NCBI RefSeq assembly: GCF_036242395.1
Contig: NZ_CP108458.1
Coordinates: forward strand, 3,224,001-3,288,000
Length of the DNA stretch: 64,000 bases
Direction of reading: 5' to 3'
DNA from: Kitasatospora sp. NBC_01266
GTDB lineage: Bacteria; Actinomycetota; Actinomycetes; Streptomycetales; Streptomycetaceae
Positions within the stretch are counted from its first letter, which is position 1. The number at the start of each line of letters is the position of its first letter. The position numbers and the translations under genes were made by a program. The notes beneath the pieces are model-generated. The model had not been told where the DNA came from. It ran no database searches and saw only the letters and a program-made list of their open reading frames with translations. Below are positions 1 through 9,147 of the stretch, one piece after another.

Positions 1-26
1 TAACCACCCACTATTGGTCGCCACCC

Positions 27-39
27 TACAATCTTCGGC
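27..39 (+). promoter_or_regulatory. probable leaderless promoter of the MarR gene
   Basis: A TACAAT -10 hexamer (27-32) lies 7 nt before the ATG at 40, and there is no Shine-Dalgarno sequence. Transcription would begin at or beside the start codon. The -35 region is at the window edge and not convincing. Confidence 0.4.
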
Positions 40-477
40 ATGGACGCCACACCCCCGAGCCTGCTCGACCTCACCAGCTACCTGCTCGCGCAGACCGGCC
101 GCCGGGCCCGGGGCCGACTCGCGACCCGGCTCGCCGAGCGGGAGCTGCGCCTGTGGCACCTGTCGATCCTGGCCGCACTCGCCGACTTCGGCCCGCACGC
201 ACAGCGGGAGTTGGCCGAGCGGCTCGGCATCGACGCGAGCGACACGGTGCGGCTGCTGGACGAGCTGAGCCGAGGCGGCCTGGTCGAGCGGACCCGCTCC
301 ACCACCGACCGCCGCCGGATCCAGGTCACCCTCACCCCCGCCGGGCAGGCCACCCTCGCGGACCTGCGCAACGAAGCCGCCGCCGTCCAGGACGAGGTGC
401 TCGCCCCGCTGAGCCCCGCCGAGCGGGCCCAGCTGCACCAGCTGCTGCTGCGGGTCTTCACGGCCGACCGGACCTGA
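40..477 (+). CDS. MarR-family transcriptional regulator
   Basis: This is a 145-residue cytoplasmic DNA-binding protein of normal MarR length. The winged helix spans about residues 40-100: helix 1 (LWHLSILAAL), a recognition helix near residues 66-80, and a wing containing the MarR-typical DRRR segment at 90-93. N- and C-terminal helices would form the dimer interface. The ATG at 40 is preferred because a -10 hexamer sits 7 nt upstream and no ribosome binding site is visible, so translation is probably leaderless. It is followed by tRNA-Lys rather than an obvious target gene, and the upstream side is outside the window, so its regulon cannot be named. Family assignment is secure; the ligand is unknown. 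Confidence 0.9.
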   Translation: MDATPPSLLDLTSYLLAQTGRRARGRLATRLAERELRLWHLSILAALADFGPHAQRELAERLGIDASDTVRLLDELSRGGLVERTRSTTDRRRIQVTLTPAGQATLADLRNEAAAVQDEVLAPLSPAERAQLHQLLLRVFTADRT

Positions 478-506
478 CGGCAGTCGGCGGAGCACCGCTT
501 CCATTC

Positions 507-521
507 GAGAGCACTGCTCTC
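507..521. promoter_or_regulatory. operator-like palindrome GAGAGCA-C-TGCTCTC
   Basis: A perfect 7-bp inverted repeat with a single central base lies between the MarR gene and tRNA-Lys. It looks like a TetR or MarR operator, but the next protein gene on the right is over 400 bp away. It may be a displaced operator or an autoregulatory site. No regulator can be assigned from sequence alone. Confidence 0.35.
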
Positions 522-573
522 TCCCGATTTCGACAGAGGCCGCTGGTCAGGTACTGTTCTCGGCGTTGAACAA

Positions 574-647
574 GCGCCGCTAGCTCAGTTGGTTAGAGCA
601 GCTGACTCTTAATCAGCGGGTCCGGGGTTCGAGTCCCTGGCGGCGCA
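574..647 (+). tRNA. tRNA-Lys (anticodon CTT)
   Basis: The 7-bp acceptor stem GCGCCGC (574-580) pairs with GCGGCGC (640-646), with discriminator A647. The anticodon stem GCTGA/TCAGC encloses the loop CTCTTAA, giving anticodon CTT, which reads AAG lysine codons. The T-loop GGTTCGAGTCC is canonical. CCA is not encoded (ACAAC follows). A strong hairpin terminator starts 18 nt downstream. Confidence 0.97.
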
Positions 648-664
648 CAACATGGCAAACGCCT

Positions 665-705
665 GATGGGGCGCTCTCCTCCGGGAGAGCGCCCCATCGC
701 GTTTT
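665..705 (+). terminator. intrinsic terminator after tRNA-Lys
   Basis: A perfect 15-bp stem (665-679 with 684-698) with a TCCG loop is followed by GCGTTTT. It is well placed to end the tRNA-Lys transcript. The rest of the 295-bp gap up to the next gene (706-942) shows no further recognised element. Confidence 0.85.
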
Positions 706-942
706 CCGGGCCGGCCCGACCGGAAACCGCCCGACCACCGCGTGACATGCCCCGCGGTCCCGCTCGGTCAACGATGCTGCGTGAACCATCGATCCTGCTC
801 CCCGCGTGTGAGCTGACAGCCGCTCAAGCGGACCCGGTGACCACGATCGCGCCGCGACTTGTGATGATCCATGAGGAAGGTGCACACCAACGATCCGCCC
901 GGCAGACCTGATTTCCCTTCGATGACGGGAGAACCAAACCCA

Positions 943-2631
943 GTGAGCGCTCCGCAGCAGGCAGCCGCGCCGCCGTCCCCACCGACGCCCGCCGGCCCGG
1001 TGGGAGCGTTACCGCGCCGGCCGACCCTGAGCCGCCCGGTCTGGGTCGCCACGGCGACGGCACTGCTGCTCGGGGTGCTCTGGGCCCGGTTCGTCGCCGG
1101 GGTCAGCGGAGACCTGGCCGCCCAGTGGGCCTGGGCGGACTTCGCCGCGCACCACCCGGGCTCGGCGTACGACCTGGCCTGGTACGGCGGCATGCACCCC
1201 GCCTCCTACAGCGTCCTGACCCCCTGGCTGATGGCCCTGTTCGGGGTGCGCACGGTCGCGGTGGCCAGCGGCGTCATCTCGGCGGCGCTGCTGGCCCACC
1301 TGGTGGTCCGGGCGGGCGTCCGCCGACCGCTGCCGGTGGTGCTCTGGGGAGCCTTCGCGCTCTCCTGCAACGTGGCCGCGGGACGGGTGACCTTCGCGCT
1401 CGGCATCATGTTCGGCCTGGCCGCGCTGCTGCCGATCGCCCCGGCCCCGACCACCGGTGACGGCACCGCAGCCCCGGCCACCGCCCCCGCCGCCGCTCCG
1501 GCGCGCGGCACCGACCGGTGGCGGCTCGCCTGGGCGGCCGTCCTCGCGCTGCTCGCCACCATGGCCAGCCCGGTGGCCGGGCTCTTCATCGAGGTGGCGG
1601 CGGCCGCACTGCTGCTCACCGGCCGCCGCCGGCTCGGCTGGGCGCTGGCCGGCCCCCCGCCGGTGGTGGTGCTGGGCACGGCACTGCTCTTCCCCGGCTC
1701 CGGGATCGACCCGATCTCCGGGCCCACCGCACTGATCTGCGTCGGCTGCGCCGCCGTGGTGGCGCTGATCAGCCCGCCGTCCTGGCGCACGCTGCGGATC
1801 GGCTGCCTGGTCTACGCCGCGGGTTCCGGACTGACCTGGATGTTCCGCACGCCGATCGGCAGCAACGTCGAGCGGCTCGCGCTGATCTTCGGCAGCGTGC
1901 TGGTGCTGGCCGCGCTCTGCAGCCGCCCGTTCAGCTGGTACCGCACCCCCGCCGCGTGCGTCGCCCTCGCGGTGACCGCGTACTGGACGGTCAGCGCCAA
2001 CATCATCGGCATCCCCCTGCCGCCGCCGCCCCGGCAGGCCGACGCGCTGGTCGCCGAGCTGCACCGACTCCACGCCGACCAGGCCAGGATCGAAGCGGTC
2101 CCGATGCTCAACCACTGGGAGTCCTGGGGCCTGGTCGACACGGCGGAGCTGGCCCGCGGCTGGAACCGCCAGGCCGACGTCCAGCGCAACCCGCTCTTCT
2201 ACGGCAACGCCCTCACCCCGGCCGACTACCACGACTGGCTGCAGCGCTGGGCGGTCGGCTACGTCGCGCTCCCGGCCGGCCCCACCGACGTGGCGGCGGA
2301 CGCCGAGGCGGCGCTGATCCGGACCGGTCCGGCCTGGCTGCAGCAGGTCTGGCACGACGACAACTGGCAGCTGTTCCGCTTCACCGACGCCGTCCCGCTC
2401 GCCGACCCGCCCGCGACGGTCGAGCAGGCCGACGCCGCCCAGCTGCGGCTCACCGTTACCGCCCCCGGCCCGGTCCTGCTGCGCGTCCCCTGGTCACCGT
2501 GGCTCGCCGCGCACGGCCCGGCCGGCACCTGCCTGTCCCAGGACGGCGACTGGACCAGGCTCACCGCACCGGCCGCGGGCGAGTACCGGATCGACGCGCG
2601 GTACGGCTGGCCGCGCGGGACGCCCTGCTGA
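943..2631 (+). CDS. polytopic membrane protein, GT-C-like architecture, function unknown
   Basis: This 562-residue integral membrane protein has about ten hydrophobic segments between residues 20 and 365, then a soluble C-terminal domain of roughly 195 residues rich in Trp and Asp. That many-helix plus C-terminal extracytoplasmic domain layout resembles GT-C glycosyltransferases and other actinobacterial envelope proteins, but I see no diagnostic catalytic motif. GTG 943 is chosen because GGGAGAA (927-933) lies 9 nt upstream; an in-frame ATG at 871 lacks a ribosome binding site. Its stop is 4 bp from the convergent VOC gene. An envelope role is inference. Confidence 0.7.
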   Translation: MSAPQQAAAPPSPPTPAGPVGALPRRPTLSRPVWVATATALLLGVLWARFVAGVSGDLAAQWAWADFAAHHPGSAYDLAWYGGMHPASYSVLTPWLMALFGVRTVAVASGVISAALLAHLVVRAGVRRPLPVVLWGAFALSCNVAAGRVTFALGIMFGLAALLPIAPAPTTGDGTAAPATAPAAAPARGTDRWRLAWAAVLALLATMASPVAGLFIEVAAAALLLTGRRRLGWALAGPPPVVVLGTALLFPGSGIDPISGPTALICVGCAAVVALISPPSWRTLRIGCLVYAAGSGLTWMFRTPIGSNVERLALIFGSVLVLAALCSRPFSWYRTPAACVALAVTAYWTVSANIIGIPLPPPPRQADALVAELHRLHADQARIEAVPMLNHWESWGLVDTAELARGWNRQADVQRNPLFYGNALTPADYHDWLQRWAVGYVALPAGPTDVAADAEAALIRTGPAWLQQVWHDDNWQLFRFTDAVPLADPPATVEQADAAQLRLTVTAPGPVLLRVPWSPWLAAHGPAGTCLSQDGDWTRLTAPAAGEYRIDARYGWPRGTPC

Positions 2632-2635
2632 GGCG

Positions 2636-3076
2636 TCAGCCCGCGACCGTGGGCGCGGGCGCGGGCGCGGGCGTGGGCGCGGGCGCGGGCAGCTCCTGCG
2701 CGACCTCCCAGACGTTGCCGTCGGGGTCGGCGAAAGCGGCGGTGCGCAGGCCCCACGGGCGGTCGATCGGGCCGTTCAGCAGCGGCACGCCCAGCTCGGC
2801 CAGCCGGGCGATGGCCGCGTCCGTGTCGTCGACCGAGACGGTGTAGAGGCAGCGCGCGCCGAGCCCCGAGGCGGCCACCGGCGAGGGTGCGACCACCTCG
2901 TCCGCGGCGGCGGTCCGCAGCAGGTTGATGATCGTGTTGTCGAACTTGAAGGCCGCGGAGTCCTCGTCCTGGTACATCGGGTCCAGCCCGGTGACGGTCC
3001 GGTAGAACCCCCTGGAACGCTCCAGATCGTCGACGAACAGAGTGATCGCGGTCACATTGCGCAGCGCTGCGCTCAT
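2636..3076 (-). CDS. VOC-family (glyoxalase/bleomycin-resistance-like) protein
   Basis: A 146-residue single-domain vicinal-oxygen-chelate protein. The N-terminal half carries TAITLFVDDLERSRGFYR and the C-terminal half has FADPDGNVWEV with the usual metal-ligand Glu near residue 121. The C-terminus runs into a low-complexity PAPTPAPAPAPT tail, encoded by a GGGCGC microsatellite at about 2650-2690. ATG 3076 is preferred because GGAGGAGCC lies just upstream. VOC members include glyoxalases, dioxygenases and resistance proteins; the substrate cannot be told. It is convergent with the membrane protein gene and divergent from the methyltransferase. Confidence 0.85.
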   Translation of the reverse strand: MSAALRNVTAITLFVDDLERSRGFYRTVTGLDPMYQDEDSAAFKFDNTIINLLRTAAADEVVAPSPVAASGLGARCLYTVSVDDTDAAIARLAELGVPLLNGPIDRPWGLRTAAFADPDGNVWEVAQELPAPAPTPAPAPAPTVAG

Positions 3077-3370
3077 GGCAAGGCTCCTCCGACTGGACGT
3101 GCGACCGGCGGGCCGCGGGGCAGCGGTCAGTAGAGCAGGGACCACTGACAGTCAGGAACCGAGCGGCCCGGCCCGGCTGCCGGAAAATTCTCAAAAAAGT
3201 TGCCTCGGCGCGGCCCGGAACGCCCCCTCCCCGGCCCCCGGGAAGCCGGCCGCCGCCCGACCGCCGCCGGCCGCGACCACCCGCCCGAGCCGTCTCCCCC
3301 AGGCCCCGCAACGCCCCACCGAAGCCCGCCGCACACCACCGCCGAGCTGGGCCTTCTCTCCGTCCCGCCC

Positions 3371-3376
3371 TAGCAT
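3371..3376 (+). promoter_or_regulatory. candidate -10 box of the methyltransferase gene
   Basis: TAGCAT at 3371-3376 is 24 nt before the ATG at 3401, which itself follows the AAGGGGAG ribosome binding site at 3389-3396. The rest of the 3077-3400 divergent gap holds only a short CTGAC-A-GTCAG repeat (3145-3155), of unknown significance. Confidence 0.35.
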
Positions 3377-3400
3377 CCAGGCATCGTGAAAGGGGAGTTG

Positions 3401-4162
3401 ATGGACCGGAACATCCGCACCGTCGACGACGTGCTGCACCTGCTCGACGGCCTGTTCGCACCGGAGGCCGACCGCTGGACGGCCGACGCGGCCTCGTGGT
3501 GGGACACCTTCTACGCCGACCGCACCAAGCCGATCCCGTTCTTCGTGGCGAAGCCCGACGAGAACCTCGCCGACTACCTGGCCCGCGGCCTGCTCACCCC
3601 GGGCCGCGCCCTCGACCTCGGCTGCGGCCCCGGCCGCAACGCCCTGCACCTCGCCTCGGTGGGCTTCCAGGTGGACGCCGTCGACCTCTCCCCCGCCGCC
3701 ATCGGCTGGGCCGAGGACCGCGCCCGCGAGGCGGCCCCCGCCACCCGCGACCGGGTCCGCTTCCACCACGGCGACGCCTTCGACCTCACCCGGGCCGACC
3801 TCTCCGGCCCGTACGACCTGATCTACGACTCGGGCTGCTTCCACCACCTGCCCCCGCACCGCCGGATCAGCTACCTCGCCCTGCTCGACCGGGTGCTGGC
3901 TCCCGGCGGCCACCTGGTGCTGACCTGCTTCGCGGCCGGCGCGATGGGCTCCGAGCTGCCGGACGCCGCCTTCTACCAGGACTCCCGCCTGCACGGCGGC
4001 CTCGCCTACACGCCCGCGGCGCTGCGCCGGATCTTCGCCGACCTCACCGAGCTCGAACTGCGCCGGATGCGCGACCAGGCGCCCGAGTCGCCGCACTTCG
4101 GCGAGCCCTTCCTGTGGACTGCCCTGTTCCGCCGCCCGCCGCTGGGCGCCGTCGGGGCGTAG
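3401..4162 (+). CDS. class I SAM-dependent methyltransferase
   Basis: This 253-residue cytoplasmic enzyme has the Rossmann methyltransferase fold. Motif I is ALDLGCGPGRNALHLA (about residues 69-84), followed by the acidic strand end VDAVDLS, motif IV YDLIYDSGCFHHL, and a post-II region where the product strand LAPGGHLVLTCF is clear. The HHLPPH segment is typical of small-molecule or thiopurine-like methyltransferases rather than RNA enzymes, but the acceptor cannot be identified. ATG 3401 is preferred over GTG 3386 because AAGGGGAG is correctly spaced. It stands alone between divergent and unlinked neighbours. Confidence 0.85.
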   Translation: MDRNIRTVDDVLHLLDGLFAPEADRWTADAASWWDTFYADRTKPIPFFVAKPDENLADYLARGLLTPGRALDLGCGPGRNALHLASVGFQVDAVDLSPAAIGWAEDRAREAAPATRDRVRFHHGDAFDLTRADLSGPYDLIYDSGCFHHLPPHRRISYLALLDRVLAPGGHLVLTCFAAGAMGSELPDAAFYQDSRLHGGLAYTPAALRRIFADLTELELRRMRDQAPESPHFGEPFLWTALFRRPPLGAVGA

Positions 4163-4299
4163 CCGGTGCGGGCCCGGCCCCGCTCCCGGGCCCGGCTCAT
4201 CACCGCACGCGGTGCTGTAGCGTCGCAAGGGGCCGTAGGGCCAGGACCAAGGTGCGCAGCAGGCCGCACGCAGCACGAGCGAACGAGGAACGAACCCGG

Positions 4300-5607
4300 G
4301 TGAGCAGCAGCGAGGCCGCGAGAGAACGCGGCGGCCGACGCGGCCTGATGGCACGCGTCGGCCGCTGGTTCTGGCGTCCCGAGCGGCGCTGGCACGCCTG
4401 GGCGGTGGACGTGCTGCTGGTGATACCGGCCGCGCTGGACGCGCTGCTCAACTTCCCGCCCCCGCGTGACTGGCGCTTCCTGGTGTCGCTGGGCGCCGCC
4501 GCCGTGCTGCTGCTGCGCCGCCGCTTCCCGCGCACCGTGCTGCTGCTCACCCTGCCGGGGCTCTACGCGGGCAACGCGCTGCTCGCCTCGATGATCGCCG
4601 CCTACACGGTGGCCCGCACCGAGCGGGCGCCGTGGCAGAAGTCGCTGGTGGCGCTGGCGGTGGTGGTGGGCAGCTTCGTGCCGTGGCCGCTCGACCAGCT
4701 GCGGCTGGAGAGCTGGAGCGACATCACCCAGCACCTGATCTTCGCCAGCATGCTGGGCACCGGGCCGGTGATGCTCGGGCTGCTCGCCCAGACCCGGCTG
4801 GACCTCTCGGCGCGGGTCGCCGAGCTGGCCGAGCTGCGCGACCACGAGCGCGCGCTGTACGCGAAGACGGTGGTCGCCGCGGAGCGGGCCCGGATCGCGC
4901 GGGAGATGCACGACGTGGTCTCGCACCAGGCGGGGCTGATCGCGGTGCAGGCGGGTGCGCTGCAGGTGACCACCAAGGACCCGGCGACCCGGGAGACCGC
5001 CGGCATCCTGCGCGGGCTCGCGGTGGCGACGCTGGAGGAGCTGCGCTCGATGATCATCGTCCTGCGGGCCGCCGGCGCCGGACCGACCGAGCTGGTGCCG
5101 CAGCCCCGGCTGGCCGACCTGCCGCGGCTGGTCGCGTCGGCCGAGGTGGACGCGGTGCTGCGGATGGACGGCTGCCTGGAGGTTCCGCTGCCGGAGCCGG
5201 TGGAGCGGGCCGCCTACCGCACGGTGCAGGAGGCGCTGACCAACGCGCGCAAGCACGCGCCGGGCGCGCCGACCGAGGTGCTGCTGCGGATCGATCCGGA
5301 CTGCCTGCGGGTCACCGTGCGCAACCGCGCCCCCAGCGGCCCGCGCACCGAGCCGCAGCTGCCGGGCGGGCGGCACGGGCTGATCGGCCTGCGGGAACGG
5401 GCCGGCCTGCTGGGCGGGACGATCGAGGCGGGCGCCGAGCCGGACGGCGGCTTCGCGGTGCGCCTGTGGCTGCCGCTGCCGCCCGGGCCGGCGGGGACCG
5501 GCCCGACCGAGGAGGCCGGAGCTGTGGACGGGACCGGGCGGACGGGCGGACTCAGACTGACGGGCGGTCAGAACTTCAGCACCGCCTCGGCCACGGCGGC
5601 CGGCTGA
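4300..5607 (+). CDS. NarL/DesK-type sensor histidine kinase (HisKA_3), orphan
   Basis: This 435-residue membrane sensor kinase has about four or five hydrophobic segments in residues 25-165, then the HisKA_3 dimerisation domain with REMHDVVSHQ (phospho-acceptor His204), an N-box (VQEALTNARKHAPG) and a G-box (HGLIGLRERAGLLGG) of the HATPase_c domain. The C-terminus is a Gly/Thr-rich tail. GTG 4300 follows GAGGAAC by 9 nt. Such kinases normally sit beside a NarL-type response regulator; none is encoded on either side. The 3' end overlaps the convergent hydrolase gene by 40 bp. The signal sensed is unknown. Confidence 0.88.
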   Translation: MSSSEAARERGGRRGLMARVGRWFWRPERRWHAWAVDVLLVIPAALDALLNFPPPRDWRFLVSLGAAAVLLLRRRFPRTVLLLTLPGLYAGNALLASMIAAYTVARTERAPWQKSLVALAVVVGSFVPWPLDQLRLESWSDITQHLIFASMLGTGPVMLGLLAQTRLDLSARVAELAELRDHERALYAKTVVAAERARIAREMHDVVSHQAGLIAVQAGALQVTTKDPATRETAGILRGLAVATLEELRSMIIVLRAAGAGPTELVPQPRLADLPRLVASAEVDAVLRMDGCLEVPLPEPVERAAYRTVQEALTNARKHAPGAPTEVLLRIDPDCLRVTVRNRAPSGPRTEPQLPGGRHGLIGLRERAGLLGGTIEAGAEPDGGFAVRLWLPLPPGPAGTGPTEEAGAVDGTGRTGGLRLTGGQNFSTASATAAG

Positions 5608-6450
5608 TCCAGCATCAGCAGGTGCCCGGCGGGCGCCACGGTGTGCAGCGCGCCGCCGAGTTCCGCGGCCAGCCGGGCCTGCCGGTCGAGTCGGCGGCGG
5701 GCGCCGGGCCCCGGGCGGCCGTCCCGGGCGGCAGGGCGACCGAAGGCCGAACCGGCGGCCAGCAGCGCCACCGGGGCCGTGAGCGGCAACTCGCGCCGCA
5801 GTGACAGCAGTTCGGCGGCCTGGTCCAGGTAGCAGGTGTTCTCCAGCAGGGCCGCGCGCAGCGCCCGCGCACTGCGGTAGCAGCGCCGCACCAGAGCCCG
5901 CGGGGCCGGGTCGCGGCCCCGCGCGGTGGCCAGCCGCACCACCAGTCGGCGTCCGGGCGGCCCCAGCAGATACGGCAGGGCCAGCAGCCGGGCCGCGCCG
6001 GCCAGCCCCAGCGCCGTCGCCACCCGGGCGCCGGGGAGCGGGCGGGCCCTGGCGCGCGGCTCGACGCTCCCGTCGACCAGCAGCACGGCGGCCGTCCGGG
6101 CCGGATAGAGCCGCGCGAAGGCCTCCGCGTGGAACGCGGCCAGCGAGTGGCCGACCAGCACGCAGGGCTCGAACAGACCGAGGCCGTCGAGCAGTTGCCG
6201 GATCCGCTCGGCCTCGCCGGCCAGCGTGGCCGGGCCGGCGGCGGCCGCGCTCAGCCCGTAGCCCGGCCGATCGAAGCGGACCACGGTGCGGTGCGGGGCC
6301 AGCAGCCGGGCCACCTCGTCCCAGTCGAACCAGGCGCAGCCGAGCCCGCCGCTCAGCACGCAGACCGGCCCGCTGCCCTCGCGGCGCACATGCGTGACGG
6401 TGCCGGCGATCCGCAGCAGCCGGCTGCCTTCGGGGAGCCGGGCGCTACGC
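5568..6450 (-). CDS. alpha/beta-fold hydrolase
   Basis: A 293-residue alpha/beta hydrolase. The oxyanion region follows strand 3 (VCVLSGGLGCAWFDWDEV), the VRFDRPGYGLS segment is typical of the family, and the nucleophile elbow VGHSLAAFHA places the catalytic Ser near residue 116. An acidic residue follows at LLVDGS, and a C-terminal VAPAGHLLML segment supplies the His. It lacks features tying it to a known substrate. The GTG start at 6450-6452 is preceded by AAGGGG in the reading direction. The last 40 bp overlap the histidine kinase gene on the other strand. Confidence 0.82.
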
Positions 6451-6726
6451 ACCGCCCCGCCCCTTGCGTCCGACCGCCGGGCGGGTGCACCGCTTCAGCC
6501 GCTCCGGGTGGCGGAGTGGCGGACCGGCGGCGGCACGGCGGGGCAGCACGATCTCACCCTAATCGCAACATCTCGTGTCAGTTGCCTAAAAAAGGGACAA
6601 AAGTCCCTACCATCCATCGAACGGCCCCGGGCAGGCTGACATGGCCCGCACCCGGGTCCGGCTCAGCCGACCCCGACCATCCACCGCGTGAACGACCGTC
6701 ACGGGGCTGAGAGGAAAGGCCCACCC

Positions 6727-9069
6727 GTGCCGCGAACCGCTGCCCGTCCACTGCCGAGCCGCGTGCTGCACTCGGGGCGACCGCGCCGCCAGGGCTGGCG
6801 GCGGCTGGTGCCGACCTGGCGATTCGCGCTCTTCTCGACCCTGGCCACGCTGCTGCTCGGCGCCGGCCTCTTCATGCTCGGCGTGGTGCTGGTCAGGGTT
6901 CCGGACGCGCACGCCGCCGCCACCGCGCAGCGCAACACCTGGCTCTACCGGGACGGCTCGGTGCTCGCCCAGACCGGCCAGACCAACCGGCAGAGCGTCG
7001 GCCTGGACCAGGTCTCGCTCGAGGCGCAGCACGCCGTGCTGGCCGCCGAGGACCGCGGCTTCTACCGCGAAGGCGCCGTCAACCCCAGCGCCCTGCTGCG
7101 CGCGGGCTGGAACACCGCGACCGGCAAGGGCGCCCAAGGCGGCTCGACGATCACCCAGCAGTACGTCAAGAACGCCTATCTGACGCAGCGTCAGACCATC
7201 GGCCGGAAGCTGCAGGAGATCTTCATCGCGATCAAGGTGGACGCCACCCTCTCCAAGCAGGAGATCCTGGCGAACTACCTGAACACCACCTACTACGGGC
7301 GCGGCGCGTACGGCATCCAGGCCGCCTCGCAGGCCTACTTCGGCGTCGACGCGGCCAAGTTGGACGCGGCCCAGGGCGCCTACCTGGCCACCCTGCTCAA
7401 CGCGCCCTCGGTCTACGACCTGTCGACCGCCACCGAGGCGGGCAAGCGCGCGGCCACCGCCCGGTGGAACTACGTGCTGGACGGCATGGTGAAGGAGAAC
7501 TGGCTGCCCGCCGCCGACCGGGCCGCGCTCACCCTGCCCGCGGTGCGCGCGCCGCAGCCCGCGCTCGGGCTCTCGGGGCAGGCCGGCTACCTGGTGGACG
7601 CGGCCAAGGACTACCTGGTCACGCAGAAGCTGGTGGACGAGGCCGCGCTCGCCAGGGGCGGCTACCGGATCACCCTGAGCATCGACCCGGCCCGCCAGGC
7701 GGACCTGCAGCGCTCCGTGCAGAAGCAGTTGACCGACAAGCTGGACCCGGGGCAGCGCCAGGCAGATGCCGACATCCAGGCCGGCGCCGTCTCGGTGGAT
7801 CCCGCCTCCGGCGCGGTGCTGGCGATGTACGGCGGCGACGACTACACCGCGCACTTCGTCAACAACGCCACCCGCCACGACTACCAGGCCGGCTCCACCT
7901 TCAAGCCGATCGCGCTGGCCGCCGCGCTGGAGAGCGGTGCGCGGACCCAGGACGGGCAGACCATCACCCCGGAGACCGTCTACGACGGCGCCAACCGCCG
8001 CCCGGTGCAGGGCGGCACCGCGAAACCGCCGTACGCGCCGCCGAACGAGGGCGAGCGCCAGTACGGCCGGATCACCCTGCGCCAGGCCACCGACTGGTCG
8101 GTCAACACCGCCTTCGCCCAACTCGCCCAGGACACCGGGCTGGAGAAGGTCAAGCAGACCGCGATCGCGCTGGGCCTGCCGGCCGACACCAACGAGCTGG
8201 ACGCGGTGCCCTCGCTGCCGCTGGGCGTCTCGATGCCGAGCGTGCTGGACATGGCCGGGGTCTACGCCACGCTGGACAACGACGGGCAGCGGATCACCCC
8301 GTGGCTGGTCGAGTCGGTCAAGCTGGACGGCGCGAACCTGCCGCTGCCGCCCCGGCAGAGCGGCCGGGCGGTCAGCCCGCAGACCGCCCGGCAGGTCACC
8401 GACATGCTGCAGGGCGTGATCGCGGACGACGGCGGCACCGGCTGGCGCGCCCAGGACCTGGGCCGCCCGGCGGCCGGCAAGACCGGCACCACCGACGGCA
8501 ACCGCTCGGCCTGGTTCGTCGGCTACACACCCGAGGCGGTCACCTCGGTGGCGATGTTCGGCGAGCAGGCCGGGACCGGCAAGCAGGTCACGCTCTCCGG
8601 CACGGCCGGCGGCGGGCGGGTCAACGGCGGCGGGTACCCGGCGCAGATCTGGACCGACTACATGACGGCGGCGCTGGGCGGCAAGCCGATCCGCGACTTC
8701 ACCCCGCCGAGCACCGCCTCCCCGGCCGACAACGCCGCACCCGCGCCGGGCCCGAGCACCGGTACGGCGCACCCGCACAGCCCGGCACCGACGCACCGGC
8801 GACCGACCGGGCCCAGCCACACCCCCAGCCACCCGCCCACCACCGCGCCGCCGGCCACCCCGCCGGCTCCGCCGGCCCCGCCCGAGCCCTCGCACCCCGG
8901 CCCGCCGACCCCGCCGCCGACCCGTCCCGCACCGCCCACCCCGGTCCAGCCCAGCACCCCGGCCCCGCCCTCCCCCAGCGCGCCGTCGCCGAACGTGCCC
9001 ACCGAGGCCGTCGCGCCGCCGCCCACCCGCCCGAGCGGCCTGCCGCCGGTCCCGGTCACAGCCGCCTGA
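6727..9069 (+). CDS. class A penicillin-binding protein (transglycosylase/transpeptidase)
   Basis: This 780-residue bifunctional peptidoglycan synthase has a short basic N-terminus, one signal anchor (about residues 30-57) and a GT51 transglycosylase domain with AAEDRGFY (Glu108) and GGSTITQQYVKN. The transpeptidase domain has SxxK (Ser390-Thr-Phe-Lys393), SVN (458-460) and KTG (585-587). The last 120 residues are a long Pro/Thr/Ala-rich extracellular tail, as in other Streptomyces PBPs. GTG 6727 follows GAGGAAAGG by 7 nt and is preferred over GTG 6688. The enzyme polymerises and cross-links lipid II outside the membrane. Upstream (6453-6726) no operator is recognised. Confidence 0.95.
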   Translation: MPRTAARPLPSRVLHSGRPRRQGWRRLVPTWRFALFSTLATLLLGAGLFMLGVVLVRVPDAHAAATAQRNTWLYRDGSVLAQTGQTNRQSVGLDQVSLEAQHAVLAAEDRGFYREGAVNPSALLRAGWNTATGKGAQGGSTITQQYVKNAYLTQRQTIGRKLQEIFIAIKVDATLSKQEILANYLNTTYYGRGAYGIQAASQAYFGVDAAKLDAAQGAYLATLLNAPSVYDLSTATEAGKRAATARWNYVLDGMVKENWLPAADRAALTLPAVRAPQPALGLSGQAGYLVDAAKDYLVTQKLVDEAALARGGYRITLSIDPARQADLQRSVQKQLTDKLDPGQRQADADIQAGAVSVDPASGAVLAMYGGDDYTAHFVNNATRHDYQAGSTFKPIALAAALESGARTQDGQTITPETVYDGANRRPVQGGTAKPPYAPPNEGERQYGRITLRQATDWSVNTAFAQLAQDTGLEKVKQTAIALGLPADTNELDAVPSLPLGVSMPSVLDMAGVYATLDNDGQRITPWLVESVKLDGANLPLPPRQSGRAVSPQTARQVTDMLQGVIADDGGTGWRAQDLGRPAAGKTGTTDGNRSAWFVGYTPEAVTSVAMFGEQAGTGKQVTLSGTAGGGRVNGGGYPAQIWTDYMTAALGGKPIRDFTPPSTASPADNAAPAPGPSTGTAHPHSPAPTHRRPTGPSHTPSHPPTTAPPATPPAPPAPPEPSHPGPPTPPPTRPAPPTPVQPSTPAPPSPSAPSPNVPTEAVAPPPTRPSGLPPVPVTAA

Positions 9070-9135
9070 CGCCCCGTCGGCGCCCGACCGCCGTCCACCC
9101 ACCGCCCCCATCGGCCGCATTTGTCCGTGACCTGG

Positions 9136-9141
9136 CAGAAT
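9136..9141 (+). promoter_or_regulatory. probable leaderless -10 box of the DMT exporter gene
   Basis: CAGAAT ends 6 nt before the ATG at 9148 and no ribosome binding site precedes it. This is the same spacing as several other genes in the window. Confidence 0.4.
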
Positions 9142-9147
9142 GCACCG

